Source: Prorocentrum cordatum (taxonomy: Eukaryota; Sar; Dinophyceae; Prorocentrales; Prorocentraceae). From it: 64,000 nucleotides of DNA. The DNA is taken from positions 62,001 through 126,000 of the forward strand of contig CAUYUJ010019073.1 of the NCBI GenBank assembly GCA_963575745.1, written 5' to 3'. The notes beneath the pieces are model-generated. The model ran no database searches and had not been told where the DNA came from. It was given only the letters and a program-made list of their open reading frames with translations. Shown piece after piece: positions 51,037 to 62,633 of the stretch (the first letter of the stretch is position 1; every line of letters starts with the position of its first letter). Position numbers and translations under genes: made by a program.

Positions 51037-52498
51037 TCAGTGACCCCAATATAGATCTAAAATGTCTTCCACCTTCTCCTGCCAGTCGTTCGTGGGGTGC
51101 CTGGAGTCATCGGCGAAAACTCCCTGCGCCCGTAGATACTCCAGGACGTTCCAGGGGCCTCGCCCGATGCACGGCGGATCGTCAGGCTCAGCTTCATCTG
51201 TGGCGGGATCTGAATCGGGCGGCCCCCCCCCTCCACCGCCTCCTGAGGAGGGGTGAGCGGGTGGATTGTTTCCCGAAGAGGATCCGCCTGATCCTGGTGG
51301 AGCTCCACCTCCACCGGCTGAGCCGCGGGGCGGGCCGCCACCAGCTCCCCCGCCGGCTGGACCTGGAGGGTTATTATTGCCAGATGCCTGGCCGGCGGAT
51401 GATCCGCCGGCCGCCTGCTGTCCGGCTCCAGGGCTGCCCAAGGAGGGCTGGTTGCCGTACGAGGCTGCTTGTTGGCTGGCCGAAGCGACTGTGTCGTTCG
51501 GTACCTCTGCTGCCGTCCGCAGCTTCTTCTGCGGCGAATACTCTTCGGCCTCTGGATCGAGGCCATCTTTGGCAAACCATTCCATCAAGTCTCTGCGGTC
51601 TTTTCCACGGGCGCTGCCTTTTGCGCCAGTGGACCGCCTGCTGAGGAGAAGTCCCCAGATATATCGCTCTTGCAGTGGCGGTAAGAGCCTCCTCGACAAC
51701 ATGCACTGGCGCACGAGACAAGCCTTTGACCACTGGGAGAGCGAACATCGTCCCCCAGCCATCCCAAGTGGCTGAGCCACGGGGAGGCTTTCGGGGAGAA
51801 GGACCCCAAATGTCCACCCAGACCTGGGGGGGGCCCTCTGTCCAGCGATCTATCACTGGGACGCTCACATAGTCTCCAACGATAGTCTCACACCGAACAG
51901 CTGGGCCGACAGTGGGACCTATGACCTCTCCTTTCTCGAGCGTTCGAACTGTGCAACGATACCCCCCTGGCGGGTTCATACACGCCTTACTGACCAACTT
52001 CGTCTTTTCATCAGGATACGTCTGCAAGAACGCACCGATTGGGATCTTGTCCTGTTCAGGGGGGGCGCAATCGAAACGGCATGTTGCCTTCCGCTCGAAC
52101 ATCGCCCAGTGAACTCCCCACGGATCCTGCGAAAACTGGGAGTACAAACGTTGAAATATCGTCTGTAATGTCGCGCCCAGGTCTGCCTTCAACGCGGACG
52201 CGACTTCGTCGCTCCGCATATACAGTATGTCATGCCTCCACATCGTGTAGCGCCAACCCCACCCTTTCGTAGGTACAAATTTGGTTTCCCCGGTAGGCAC
52301 CAATCGGGACCACTCTCTCAGTTTGTCAGGGTAGCATCGAAAAATCGGTTTTTCTTTCCAGGAGTCGATGTCCCCTGCATCGGAGTTGGATGCCTTCTTT
52401 GCGGGCTGACCATCTTGGAAGGCTGTCTCTGCTGCCCTTTTGCGAGCAGTTATTTCTTCACCACGGATCTCAACACCAGCTTCCATCTCGATATCCAC
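51037..52498 (-). pseudogene. Unknown ORF with Gly/Pro-rich tail
   Basis: Frame 52498-51374 gives a globular part (MDIEMEAGVEIRGEEITARK, FQRLYSQFSQDPWGVHWAMF, CETIVGDYVSVPVIDRWTEG). The good sequence then moves to 51780-51037, which is Gly/Pro/Ser-rich and ends VFADDSRHPTNDWQEKVEDI. A frameshift lies between about 51780 and 51700. No domain is recognised. Hairpins at 51315-51325 and 51768-51780 lie inside. Confidence 0.4.
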
Positions 52499-52651
52499 AT
52501 CGGATATGACATCATTCGGGCTGAAGTCGTTATCCCCTGTCCCGCCCGGCTGAGCCGGTGGGCAGGCCTCCCCTCTCGGCTGAGCCAGCGGGGTGGCCTT
52601 TCGAATTGTGTTGGGAGGACATTATCCTGGATCACTCTCCCTGGGTTTTCC

Positions 52652-52670
52652 TCTCCGACTGAGTCGGAGA
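52652..52670. repeat. Three-base-loop hairpin
   Basis: Arms TCTCCGAC and GTCGGAGA surround the loop TGA. It belongs to the dispersed small-hairpin family of the copia-type element, with arms unlike the common CGGC core. Confidence 0.85.
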
Positions 52671-52959
52671 CGAGATCATCTACGATGTCGTCTGAGCGGA
52701 TCGAAACAACGTCCTCCCCCGGCGGCTTAACCGCTGAGCCACCCAACGGTCGACACATGGGTTCGGTCGATGCTCTCTCAGGCGCGCGGGGGCCGCGGCA
52801 GGCAAGGCTCGAGTAGTCATCGCAAGGCGACCACTCGATCCCCAGGGGGGGGCCGGCCGCGGGGCAGCCCGCGCAAGCTCTAGAGACGAAACGGCAGCGG
52901 CACAAACATGGTCAGAGGAGGGGATAGGACGACGACGAGACGACAAAGATCTCTCTGCA

Positions 52960-53640
52960 GCACGAGCAATGACAACATGGACCTGCTTGACAAAAGCATC
53001 CGTGTAATCTTCTGCGCTCTTGCACTCACGTCCTCTAGCCTCAACATGCTCGCGCGTGCCATCACATATGCGCTCAAGTCCCTCCGCAACAACAGAGGAG
53101 GTAGTAGCTATCGTCCAGGGCTTTTTCATGAAATTACCCTTGCTGTCCTTTAATCCATATGCACATCCATGCAACGCCGTCTTAATAAACTCTAGTTATC
53201 TCATGAAACCTTTTACCTGGGGGACTCTCCAATAGTTGCACTGGGTAGGCCATTCAATGCAAACAACGCCCCCCGCTTTGTGCGCAGCGCAGGCAATCTC
53301 CCGGAAATTCCAAAACAGGTGTCTGAAGTCAGTCCTAATACCACGAAGCCTACGCATCGCTCTATGATTTCCAATACGACAATAATGCGCTTCGTTCACA
53401 TATTGTCAGGGAGAGCCTCCCGTGCAAGGCATAGAACCCCACAACGTAATATGTTTTCCCTTGAACGTGTTAATATCGTTCAACGCTAGTCTGAGTCCCT
53501 CATCCGTCCTCATATTCCTTCTCAGTGTATCGAATCACCTTGCATGAGTTATCGACGAAGTTCTCTGGGTCTCCTATCCTGCTCCGAGGGCCACAACAGC
53601 ATTCTAGCAAAAGCCTTTCCCCGGTCCACTGAGTGGCCGG
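52960..53640 (-). pseudogene. Methyltransferase-like C-terminal domain of the copia-type pol
   Basis: Downstream of RNase H, the frames read in sequence: LLLECCCGPRSRIGD (about 53620-53575), LRLALNDINTF, then SMPCTGGSP (about 53430), then a TGA, then GGVVCIEWPTQCNYWRVPQV (about 53225-53285), a TGA, and LHGCAYGL with KKPWTIATT (about 53175-53100). A Gly-rich nucleotide-binding-like loop, a Pro-Cys segment and an E-W-P segment appear in the order seen in C5-type methyltransferases, but the motifs are not canonical. I infer a Rossmann methyltransferase-like domain, unproven. At least one frameshift (near 53500) and two stops break it. The following sequence to about 52450 is a Ser/Pro/Arg-rich linker. 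Confidence 0.5.
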
Positions 53641-55792
53641 GGCGCAATCTTCTCGGATCCGGAACTCTCTGTATCCAGTCCATCTACTCGGGAAATAGTC
53701 GCCATCGCTGGAATCGCCATTCGAGTTAAGTTCAAATGGATGATGATATTTACTCTCTTTGTCACGCCAATTATCAATACGGTCAACCGTCAAACCTTGT
53801 TGAGTGTTAACGGCATAAGTGCGGCGCCTACCATCTAACTTTTCCGGGTCGACGGGACAATCACCGATTGCGGGCATAAACGCAACAAGTCTCGGAACGG
53901 AATGCCATCGTTTCAAACTCTGTCCTTGTTGTGTCCATGTATCCTTTTTGCCTAGAAAGCTGGCAGCCGCGGCAGGTGGAGGATGAGGAAGAAGAAGGTT
54001 GTGATTGGGAATATCTTTCATATTCTTCGGCAACATCGAAGTATCTGACTCATTTTCACTACCCGTCATGTCAAACATTGCTTTCATTTCGCGATCAGAA
54101 CTTTTCTTGGTGATATTCTCCATCGTTCTCGTTTTCTCGGAGCTTCTGCTGTAACCTTCTTCGGCCCTTAAAGGAGTAATGTTACCTGCATCCTCGGCAA
54201 AGCCGGATGCATCCGCAACCACGGCTGCGCTAGGGGCGCCTGCCCCCACGGCTTCGCCGGGGGCGGCCACAACGGGTTTACCCTTATTGGGGCGCTTTTT
54301 GTTTTTGCTCATCTTTTTGCTAGGTATAACAGCCCCTCTCCGCAAGGCCGAACTGGGGCCCAAGCGGGGCTTCAGAATCCCCCCGGGTTTCAGGGGAAGT
54401 CCGTCTGAGAACATCGAGTCAAGATAGTCTTGGCGCCGCTGAGCGGTCCAGAATTCGGGTGTAACAATGTTGACAAGATATGGAACTGTAACCCAAGCCA
54501 AAGGGTCGGTCAATCTCTTGGTTCCTATATCGGCGGCCTCGTTTTGAATTCTTCCATACTGAAGCTCAACAATGCCGCGAGAAAACTGTTCGGACACAGC
54601 TGCAGCATCAATTCTATGTGTTCTCGGTAGATGCATTAGTTTCATTGACCCACCTGCCTTGATGACTTTACAAACTGCTTGATTATCTTCCAAGAATAGA
54701 CATCGTACTGGTCTGTCGAGCAGTATCTCCCAAGGCGGCAGCGCCGCTAGCAGTTCTTTGCGCAACGCAAGGTCGGCAGCGACAATATCTGCCTCGAGTG
54801 TACTGTGGAAAACACACGTCTGTCGTCGCGATCCCATAGACTGCCCAGCTCTAGTGCATGGGCCCCAAATGGCTTGATAACTGGCACTCGTGCTCCGATG
54901 CGTGCGAATGTCACCTACCCACGAAGTCATGCGGCAATGGGAGGTACACTTGATATAACATATGAGGCGGAAGAGATCCATGTCTTGTTGTTCTGTCCAT
55001 GTTGTAATACAACTGGCAGTTTTACATACAGCACGGAGCAAGTCATGTCTGGCCATTCTCGCACCATAAAGTATCTTCATCCATACTTTTGCTGCAATAG
55101 GTTGAAGCACACCCGACTGAGTCGGTGGCTCGGGGTCATCAGGGCTTGCTACTGCGGCGTCAAGGCCAAGAATTTCTATCTTCTGATCAGAAGGGCCTGA
55201 ATCAACGTTGATTCGCAACGCTGACGCGATGGCCTCCTCAGCCGGGGAGTAAACCTCGCCTCGTGGGCCGCCCTGGCCATCTTCGAGACCAATGATTTCA
55301 AGGCCAAACGGGGTTCCCGCTGCCGGGTAAGTAGCTGGATCGGCGTCCGTTAACTGAGCATATAATGTAACGCAGGATTCAAAGAACTCTGTCATGTCAT
55401 ATTCTATGGCTTTGACTAGTTTCGGTTCTCTCGGTTGATATGGCTCGGACGGCTGAGCCGCCGAGTTACCCCCCGTTTCCTCCTCGCTACTCTCGTCTGT
55501 GACGGAGGCGTTTTTCTTGACCTTGAGAGGAGGCGGGTCTAAGATTATAGGTAACTCTCCCTGCCACTCAACCGTTCGTGTTGATAGTCTATGTTCACAT
55601 GCCAAATATCTTCCAACAGCCGTTGGAGGGTCTATTTCTTCGCTTGGGACAATTACCAGGGGGTTCTTGCAATAGTTTCCAACCCCCAGCGAGCTTGTCG
55701 GCAGGTCCCGACAGCTTGAAATCATCAACATAGATAATCAGAAAGATTTGCAATTCTCTGTGGAAATAACAGCTGCGCCACGGACTACTCAC
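53500..55792 (-). pseudogene. Copia RT catalytic segment and RNase H
   Basis: Frame 55792-55595 contains FLIIYVDDFKLSGP, the RT catalytic Asp pair. The sequence then moves to frame 55731-53500 (743 residues). There, ARMARHDLLRAVCKTASC and RLICYIKCT match the connection region. RNase H follows at about 305-405: STLEADIVAAD (Glu313), FLEDNQAVC (Asp349), RTHRIDAAAV (His372) and EAADIGTK (Asp401). After a charged spacer with PAIGDCPVDPEKLDG, it runs into the methyltransferase-like domain. Frameshifts at about 55700 separate the RT parts, so the RT is not intact. Confidence 0.75.
55444..55465. repeat. Hairpin with outer arms and bulged A
   Basis: Outer arms CTCGG and CCGAG, an unpaired A at 55449, and core CGGC-TGA-GCCG. 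It lies inside the pol frame and encodes SAAQPSE on the minus strand without breaking it. Confidence 0.85.
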
Positions 55793-55816
55793 AAAACCTT
55801 TCGCCGTAACATGTCC

Positions 55817-57319
55817 CTAACAATGCTGCTCCCAATATCCTCCTGAGTCAGGGTGATCGCACAATGATAGATACAGCGGGCATACGGGATTACGCATGTG
55901 GGACCATGCTTTAGGCCATTCGTCTCGAGGCAAGAAAACCCAAGTGGGGGCGCCTCCTAGCTTCGACTGAGTATAGGCTTGGCGGGCGTCCGCTTGCTCG
56001 ACGCTATGACCTTCGAATAACCCGTAGGTGTCAGCTGCTGTGCTAGCCTGCATTGTAGCAGGGCTGCTGGAAAGTTCCTGAAATAATGCCACTTCCTTAT
56101 TCTGATCTCTGACACTCGAACCGTCAAAAACTACCCGACCTTTATACTTGCGATCTTTGTGTCCTAACGGTAACTCCAAGTTCTTCTCAACAAGGATCGC
56201 AAATAGCCGGCCAAAGTGGGCCGTGTTTCCCTTGAGCTCGGCAACCACATCGCAGTATTCTCTGACACCACCCTCTATCCATGTGCCTATATCACGCAAC
56301 CAATCCCATTCTTTTCTCACGGCAGCTTGGGCATCTTTATTCGCCTTGGCCTCGTCTTTTGAGACAGATCTGGCGACAGCGGCATCAATGTGGGTGCGTT
56401 GCCAGTCGTTGGGTAGTTGGAAGGGTTCATCAACGATCCAGATCAGGTCAGTAAAAGGGTTGTAAAAGTATTGCAAATCAAACCTCTCTTTTTCACGATG
56501 ACTGAGATCTGTAGCCGAACTACGCTGCAATGGCATCCGAGGCACGCTTCGCCGCGACGCGGCGGCCGCCGGACTCGAGGTCCAGCCTGCCTCACGATTG
56601 TCCTCAGGCTCATCATCATCATCATCGGACAAAGGGTCCCTTTCGGCTGAGCCGGAGGGAATTCCATCTCGTGCTATAGCGCCCCCGCACCATGTCTGTT
56701 TCCACCAAATATCCCCATCATCCGAAAGATGTCCTACATAATCATCTTCCTCCGAGGACTCAGCAGCCACAGCTGCGGCTCGGCCGCCCTGAGTAGGTCG
56801 CGACGCCGCCCCACGTCCGCTGCCAGGGGTGTAGCGCAGGCTGTCTTCTTTCATACGACGCCGCCGCTCAGCCACCTTCGGCGCTGCTAGCCTGGCCTCA
56901 GGGAAGGCCGCAAGTGGCTGCGCCACTGCGGGTTCGGGCGGAGTCGGTGGATCATCCACGCCCAGGCCAATGTCACGCAGAAGGTCTAGGCAAGGGCCAG
57001 GATCTTCTATCCCGAAAAATCCTCTCTTTTCTGCCTTGTATTGTTCCACGGCCTGTCGGCGTTGTGCTTGATTCACGTTGAACCATCGTCCAGGACGCAT
57101 CCCAGGGCTGGTGGATTCAGGTAGCTTTTTCAGCCATTGGGCACTGTACTTCGGGTCTGGGTCTGTGACCCACACGCGAGTTATAGGCACGTAATCGGGA
57201 TCATAATAAAGAACAACTCGAATGCTGCATGTCTTTCGGCGACCTGTCGATGGAAGCTTCTGCGTCAACTCCTCTTTGGCTAGTCCAGCAACGATTCGTC
57301 TGTCTTCGAAGTATTCCAT
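55817..57319 (-). CDS. Copia reverse transcriptase, N-terminal part
   Basis: A 500-residue frame. The first 300 residues are a Pro/Ala/acidic linker (SEEDDYVGHLSDDGDIWWKQ). The palm begins around residue 340 (IGTWIEGGVREYCDVVAELK) and continues with KGRVVFDGSSVRDQNKEVAL and VEQADARQAYTQSKLGGAPT (first catalytic Asp region), then TWVFLPRDEWP. The frame ends at 55817, just before the YVDD segment in a different frame. The linker 57320-57721 upstream carries minus fragments (57604-57404, DDERMVIDGRDPKRGSHPAD) from the same polyprotein. Confidence 0.7.
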   Translation of the reverse strand: MEYFEDRRIVAGLAKEELTQKLPSTGRRKTCSIRVVLYYDPDYVPITRVWVTDPDPKYSAQWLKKLPESTSPGMRPGRWFNVNQAQRRQAVEQYKAEKRGFFGIEDPGPCLDLLRDIGLGVDDPPTPPEPAVAQPLAAFPEARLAAPKVAERRRRMKEDSLRYTPGSGRGAASRPTQGGRAAAVAAESSEEDDYVGHLSDDGDIWWKQTWCGGAIARDGIPSGSAERDPLSDDDDDEPEDNREAGWTSSPAAAASRRSVPRMPLQRSSATDLSHREKERFDLQYFYNPFTDLIWIVDEPFQLPNDWQRTHIDAAVARSVSKDEAKANKDAQAAVRKEWDWLRDIGTWIEGGVREYCDVVAELKGNTAHFGRLFAILVEKNLELPLGHKDRKYKGRVVFDGSSVRDQNKEVALFQELSSSPATMQASTAADTYGLFEGHSVEQADARQAYTQSKLGGAPTWVFLPRDEWPKAWSHMRNPVCPLYLSLCDHPDSGGYWEQHC

Positions 57320-57370
57320 CGTGTCCAGGTTTTGAATAGTTCGAGCAAGAAGTCGTCCTTTCCCGGGAAC

Positions 57371-57398
57371 CTTCTCACGCGGCTTAGCCGCTGAGAAG
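57371..57398. repeat. Hairpin with site-specific outer arms
   Basis: Outer arms CTTCTCA and TGAGAAG surround the core GCGGC-TTA-GCCGC, with one unpaired C at 57378. A clear example of the dispersed hairpin family in which the outer arms match each other but differ from other sites. Confidence 0.85.
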
Positions 57399-57721
57399 TT
57401 GGACTATCTGTCCAAACGATACTCGAGTTGTGCGAGTCCCAGTTTTTGGTATTCATCTGCCGGATGGGAACCGCGCTTAGGATCCCTACCGTCGATGACC
57501 ATACGCTCGTCATCCACACACAACCCTCCTGGGCCGTCATCTTCTAACTCGGCCTCTGAGTCGAAGTGAGGAGCGTCTTCGCCTTCTTGAGAAGGCGGTG
57601 GCATAACAACAGCAGGATCCTCGGCATCAAATAAGGTATCTGGTCGTATCCCTTTGGCTGGTTGCGGTCTGTCTGGGACGGCTGCAGCTTCTCCTGCTGT
57701 AGGGATCGTGACGGAACGTAC

Positions 57722-59023
57722 TTATGTCGCCGCTTTCTCGTACGCTTGTCGCAAAGGGAACTGAGGCGATTGGTCATCAGCAGTACCATCTAAGATGTTG
57801 CTGTACACCTGATCAGATTTCTCAATGGTGGGTCGCTTGCCATCTGGAGCACGGCCTGTTTCCATGTTCAGGCCGTCAAATTGTCTCAAAGGTACAACAA
57901 AACTGTCTGGCCCAACCATTCCCCCCGCTTTGTCCACATACCCTAAGTATATTCCCAGAATCATCATCGTTGCGCCAGTCTTGGCAGTCCGAAACCTGGA
58001 CTCAGGTGGAGGCACATAACGCACGAGGGACCCAAAGGGAAGGAGCGGAGCATCAAATCCACATCCAAAACGTCGCTCCCAACTTGACTGTCCCTCCGCT
58101 GGGGTCCTTGTGTTGTAGCATAGACAAAAATATCGGACTGCGTAGGTCCAATATGGTGGTGGAAGACCAGCCTGCATGAGTAAGGCTCTGGCACCCATCT
58201 GTACCACACCGTCTGCACGCTCAGCAACAGCGTTATGCTTCTTATTTCCTGGGATGGTAGGATCATGGGCAATATTGAGCTCGTAACATTCCCTCGCAAG
58301 CTCTCTTGCACCATCTGTATAACAATTTTATAACTTCTCCTCCGGGGCTTTTAGGTTCACCAAAAAGTTACAAACGTGAACCGCAGACTTGTCGTGCACA
58401 CCCTGAGCGGCAAGAAAATCTGCAGCTCGGTCGCGAAAAGTCACACGCGCGGTCTCATCGTGGAGTCCCCGCGAGAGTTCATCCATAGCAAACCAATGGT
58501 CCATCATCGTCAGGTGTCCGAACGAAGTGGGGTTAGCGAGTGGGCGGGGAACCTTAAGCCCTCTGTTTTGCGCCTTGCGCTGTTGCTTTCTGATAGCTTT
58601 GGCCCAATTGCATACTGAACAATATGGGTTCTTGGGAGTATGAGTCAGAAGGTGCGGCAGGGAGGCCGCGGCCGTGTTGAGCCGCTCGGCAAGGGCATCC
58701 GACACCTCAACCTCCGAATCGTCTGGGTCTACATCTGGCGGTGCGTCGACGTCGACTAAGTCGACACCGTCAGCGTCTCCAACTTCACCCTCCTCGGGTC
58801 CTGGGGCCGCGTTGCACGCACTGGAGTCCAGCCCTTGACGTATGTCGTACTGAAGGTATCCCCAGACGCCGTACCCATTAAGGGCACCTGTATGCGGCAG
58901 CGCAGGCCTCGGCTTTGCCGGGCTGCTCGTCGCACTGACCGACGGCTTGACCGTGGTCGGGCAAAGTTGGAAGACTTTTGGAGGCAGCGATACCGGTCGG
59001 CGTCCGATTCCAAACGCTTTCAC
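57722..59023 (-). pseudogene. Copia integrase
   Basis: Frame 59023-58328 then, after an in-frame TAA (58328-58330), continues in the same frame through 57722. Visible: LLTHTPKNPYCSVCNWAKAI (zinc-binding His/Cys region), LTMMDHWFAMDE (first catalytic Asp), YTDGARELARECYELNIAHD (second Asp) and PGNKKHNAVAER (catalytic Glu), then QMGARALLMQAGLPPPYWTY, typical of the copia integrase C-terminal half. It would join element cDNA to host DNA. The TAA lies just before the second Asp, with local signs of an indel, so this copy is inactive. Confidence 0.8.
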
Positions 59024-59039
59024 TAGCCTTTCGAGGCGA

Positions 59040-59855
59040 CTAGTAGAAGTAAGTGATGGTATCCGCAGAGTCTATCGATGACGGGAAAACGGACGCGATC
59101 TCAGTCGGCCGTCCATCAGCGTAGCTGTGAGCACCAATCAACTCATGTGCATGCAGGTCTATGGTTACGCGAGTCTGGACAGCATGGGGCGGAGGGCCCC
59201 CCGCCGACTCCACATTGTCCAGGAATGCCTTGGCGCCCGGCGTCACGCAACACCACCTCTCGGGGGTTTCACCCCTTCCGGCGGCAACCGCACACATCCA
59301 CTGACCCAGCGCCTCTTTGCCTGATAGGGTCAAGTATGGCATCTTGCCCTCAACGGCCAGGTCCACTCTTTGGCCATTGGGCAAGAACAGATGGGGTCTT
59401 TGGCCTGCTGGCCAAAAGAAGCTAAAACCGTGATCCATGCACCGCGCTCCTACCGAAATCACGCACGGGGTTTCCGGCATGACTAAAGCATCAAAACTAC
59501 CACCCTTAAACTTGGGGCATGCGATGCGAACTGAACCGAGGGCCTTTGATTCTCCCCCAGCAGTATTCAGAGTGATCGATTCCGGAAGCTTCCGAATAAA
59601 TTTCATTGCACCTGCACTTCTAATGTATCTCTCCGCTATGAGGTTGTACCCACACCCAGTATCAATGATGAAGCTCAGCGCGCCAAGATACGCAGCGTCT
59701 TTGTCTGTGCATCCAGCAGCGGCAGTGCCGCGCGGGCCTTCTCCCCCCTCCTCAGTTCTCAACCAGAGATGCCAGACTTCATCCTGCAGGTCCGACGCCC
59801 TGATCAGAGCGTCCGCAGCAGACGCCCTCGACTGAGTAGACATCTGTCTGCGCAT
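59040..59855 (-). CDS. Aspartic protease of the copia-type element
   Basis: 271 residues. LGALSFIIDTGCGYNLIAER carries the catalytic Asp-Thr-Gly (near residue 58). It is followed by AMKFIRKLPESITLNTAGGE and CVISVGARCMDHGFSFFWPA, the flap and second half of a retropepsin-type domain. It would cleave the gag-pol polyprotein. It sits between gag and integrase as expected. Bases 59856-60419 between gag and this frame contain only Pro/Arg/Gly-rich fragments plus the palindrome at 60386. Confidence 0.8.
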   Translation of the reverse strand: MRRQMSTQSRASAADALIRASDLQDEVWHLWLRTEEGGEGPRGTAAAGCTDKDAAYLGALSFIIDTGCGYNLIAERYIRSAGAMKFIRKLPESITLNTAGGESKALGSVRIACPKFKGGSFDALVMPETPCVISVGARCMDHGFSFFWPAGQRPHLFLPNGQRVDLAVEGKMPYLTLSGKEALGQWMCAVAAGRGETPERWCCVTPGAKAFLDNVESAGGPPPHAVQTRVTIDLHAHELIGAHSYADGRPTEIASVFPSSIDSADTITYFY

Positions 59856-60385
59856 TTATTCGGGGAATTTCCACCTATCTTTGCCACTCGAAGGTTGCTC
59901 TTTCAAGTCGTGGCGACGCGCCTTCCTCCAAGTGATGGTGGGCCCCTCAGTAGAGGGGTGAAAACGGACACGGAGGTTGCGCCCATCGTTATTCCGATGT
60001 CGGATGCAGTTCGCACTAGGGGGGACGCACCAGCACTTCTTGACAGCGCCCCGAGAAAGAGGACACAAGAAATTCGCAAGGACATTGACGAGACTCTCGA
60101 CCTGCCCCCTGCTTTCCTGGTGAAACTCACGGCCGGAGGGATTCCAGTAGTCTCCTCCGCCGGCATCAACAACAACTTTCAAACGTCTAGGGCCGGTCTG
60201 TTTCTGCCCTGGGAGGCCCCGAAACAACGGAGCGGGGCACGCTATGGCACCCAAGCTGACTTGGTCAGCGGGTCTCTTCTGGCCCCCCCGCCTTCCGTTT
60301 GACCGACGCGGGCTTCGCCACATCCGCCGAGCAAGGAAGACAAGAAAGAAGACCCTCCACAAAATTATATGCATCATTCCTCCAG

Positions 60386-60408
60386 CACTGGCGGCTGAGC
60401 CGCCAGTG
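60386..60408. repeat. Perfect 10-base-arm hairpin with TGA loop
   Basis: Arms CACTGGCGGC and GCCGCCAGTG around TGA, immediately 3' (on the minus strand) of the gag stop. The cleanest member of the dispersed hairpin family. Confidence 0.9.
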
Positions 60409-60419
60409 TGGAGCCATTG

Positions 60420-62633
60420 TCACGGATGACCATCCGTGGCCTGGGCAAACCAACACTCCTTGCCACGCGAGCATTTGCCCGTCTCCTTGAAGGAGCGACA
60501 GATCATGTCTTTGCCTTTGCCTTTGCCCTTATTATTGTCTCCATATTTTCTACGTTTGTCGGAGTTGCTACTGGAGGCCCTCGAGCCACTGTTGCCTCCC
60601 GTCGATGAGACATTGGCAGCGGCGGCATTGGCTTGTTTGACTGTGCGCTCGTATCCCAAAGATTGTCCCGCGTCAAGTTTCGATTGCTGCCACTTGTCGC
60701 GTTTAAGCTTCTCGGCGTCGGTCAACCCTCCGCGGGCCTCATTGCAACCGTCGGCTGGTCCTCGACAATTCCTGGGATGTCGGGACCACGCGCAGCATGG
60801 AATAGTGCCCTCTTTCCCACGCGATTGGTTGGATTGACTCCTGTTTTTCTGTTGCGCTCCTTTTCCACGTCCGCCCATCGGGGTCTGTGATCGACTCTGC
60901 CCCTTTCGGCCTCGGTCCAGAGATCTCCCTCTGGGATTCTTATCCTGGGCAGGAGCGGCACTAGACTTCTTTCCCGTACCCGGCTGAGCCGGCGCGGCAT
61001 TCTTGGGCTTCTTATGATTAAAAGGACAACCTTTCCCCGCATATGAGCAGGTTTCGCCCTTACGCACGTACTTACACGTCGTCTCGCCCTTAGTCAATCC
61101 GCTTTTCATGACATCAGTGGGTTCCCCCAGTTGAGCTGCCACTTCTGCCGGAGCGGCTTTGCCGCCGGCATTCCTTCGGTTGTCATTACCCCCACCTCCG
61201 CCTAACCTTGCCTGCCGAGCACGTTGGTTCAAGGTACTCTCATGCACGCCGATGTTCCACTCTTCTTTATCTCGCAACATCATTTCTTCAATCTGCTCCA
61301 TCAGCCGTTCGTAAATCTTCACGCACTGTCCCATTTTATCCTTGGGCATGTCGTAGAGTTGGCATACGAAGCTCAACTTGCTAGGCTTTCTGCATTGCTC
61401 AATGAAGTGTGCATGAATTGAGGCTCTCATTTCATCGGACGGAGGTCGGGCGCCGTAGAGCTGTTGGTATACGTCTGTCCATTCATTAAAGAAATGATAC
61501 AGAACGGCATCTGGCTTGTGGGGGTCAATAACAACTTTGAAGATATCACGCGAAATGCGATGTTGGCCCAACTCCGACCTAACAGAACACCAATGGCAAA
61601 TGGCTCGTACCATCTCGCGCCCAGTTAAGAGCCTTCCCTCATTCTGGGCGCTGCATTCCATCCGAGTGATCTGTTGCAGGAAACGAATGCGGTGACCAGG
61701 CTGGCTGCGATCTCTTCGCATCCCATTGGAGTTCTCAATCAGATTGGTGGCGACCATGAGATCAAGACGCTAAAAGCGCCCTGCATCTTTCAATTGCTCA
61801 TCGTCCACAGCTGGGTTCATAGTTTCCGTGATCCAGCGCTGCGCTGCTTGGCTCTCAGGCGACGATCCAGCGATCGCACGGACCGCGTGCATTTGCCACT
61901 CCCGCACGCTTGTAACATCGGGGATGTCCAGCAAGTCAATCTTCTGATTGTTGCTAACCTGCCTCCGCTGGTCCAACGGCGTACTTTCATCAATAACTAC
62001 TGGATCCTGCGGTCCGCCAGGGCCCTGAGGTCCCCCACGGCCGCCTCCACCATCTGAGGGTCCCGAACCCCCCGGACTCCCTGGAGGCGATTTATATGGT
62101 TGTTTACCGTTATCATCATCGCGCGTCGACATGATCTCGGCATTCGGAGCGTCACTCTTGTCGCCCCCTTCTCCGTCTCGCCCTGCCTCGCCCGACGACT
62201 TGGCCGCCGCCGGCCCCACAGGGCCACCCTTAGAAGACGGGCGGTCATTGACAAAAATGTTATCGTCATTAGACCCTGTCAATTTTATGTTGATTGAAAA
62301 TCCATTCTCAGGGCCACTCGGCTTAGCCAGGCCCTCTAGGGCAGGACCGGGAACAGTAAAGTTGCGGCGCAACAACGGCCTCACAGGAGTCTCTTGCGAA
62401 AGCAACGGCAAATCGAATGAACTCGAGGTGAACCCTTTTCCTTGTTTACCTTCTGTATACGGAGTTGGATTCGTGATGATAGCTTTAAGCTTCATCATTC
62501 TTTTCTCTGACTCAGCTGCGCCCGCCATAGCCTCTTCTTCTCGCACGTTGGTAGCTGACCTTTCACTCTTCTGCAGGATACATCTGGAACATCTCCTAGC
62601 ACTCGCATCGGAATGATCTTTACAAGCCGGCAA
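60420..62633 (-). pseudogene. Gag with CCCH-type fingers, split by one TAG
   Basis: Frame 62633-61770 (N-terminal, with CSRCILQKSER and a Pro/Gly-rich linker) and frame 61757-60420 are in phase and separated only by a TAG at 61770-61772. The second part has the helical gag core (GREMVRAICHWCSVRSELGQ, PDAVLYHFFNEWTDVYQQLY, FVCQLYDMPKDKMGQCVKIY) and two zinc motifs. The first, CKYVRKGETCSYAGKGCPFNH, is a full CCCH. The second, near the end, has C-x8-C-x5-C but Gln where the fourth ligand His should be. CCCH fingers in place of CCHC knuckles are unusual for gag. It would package element RNA. Confidence 0.75.
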
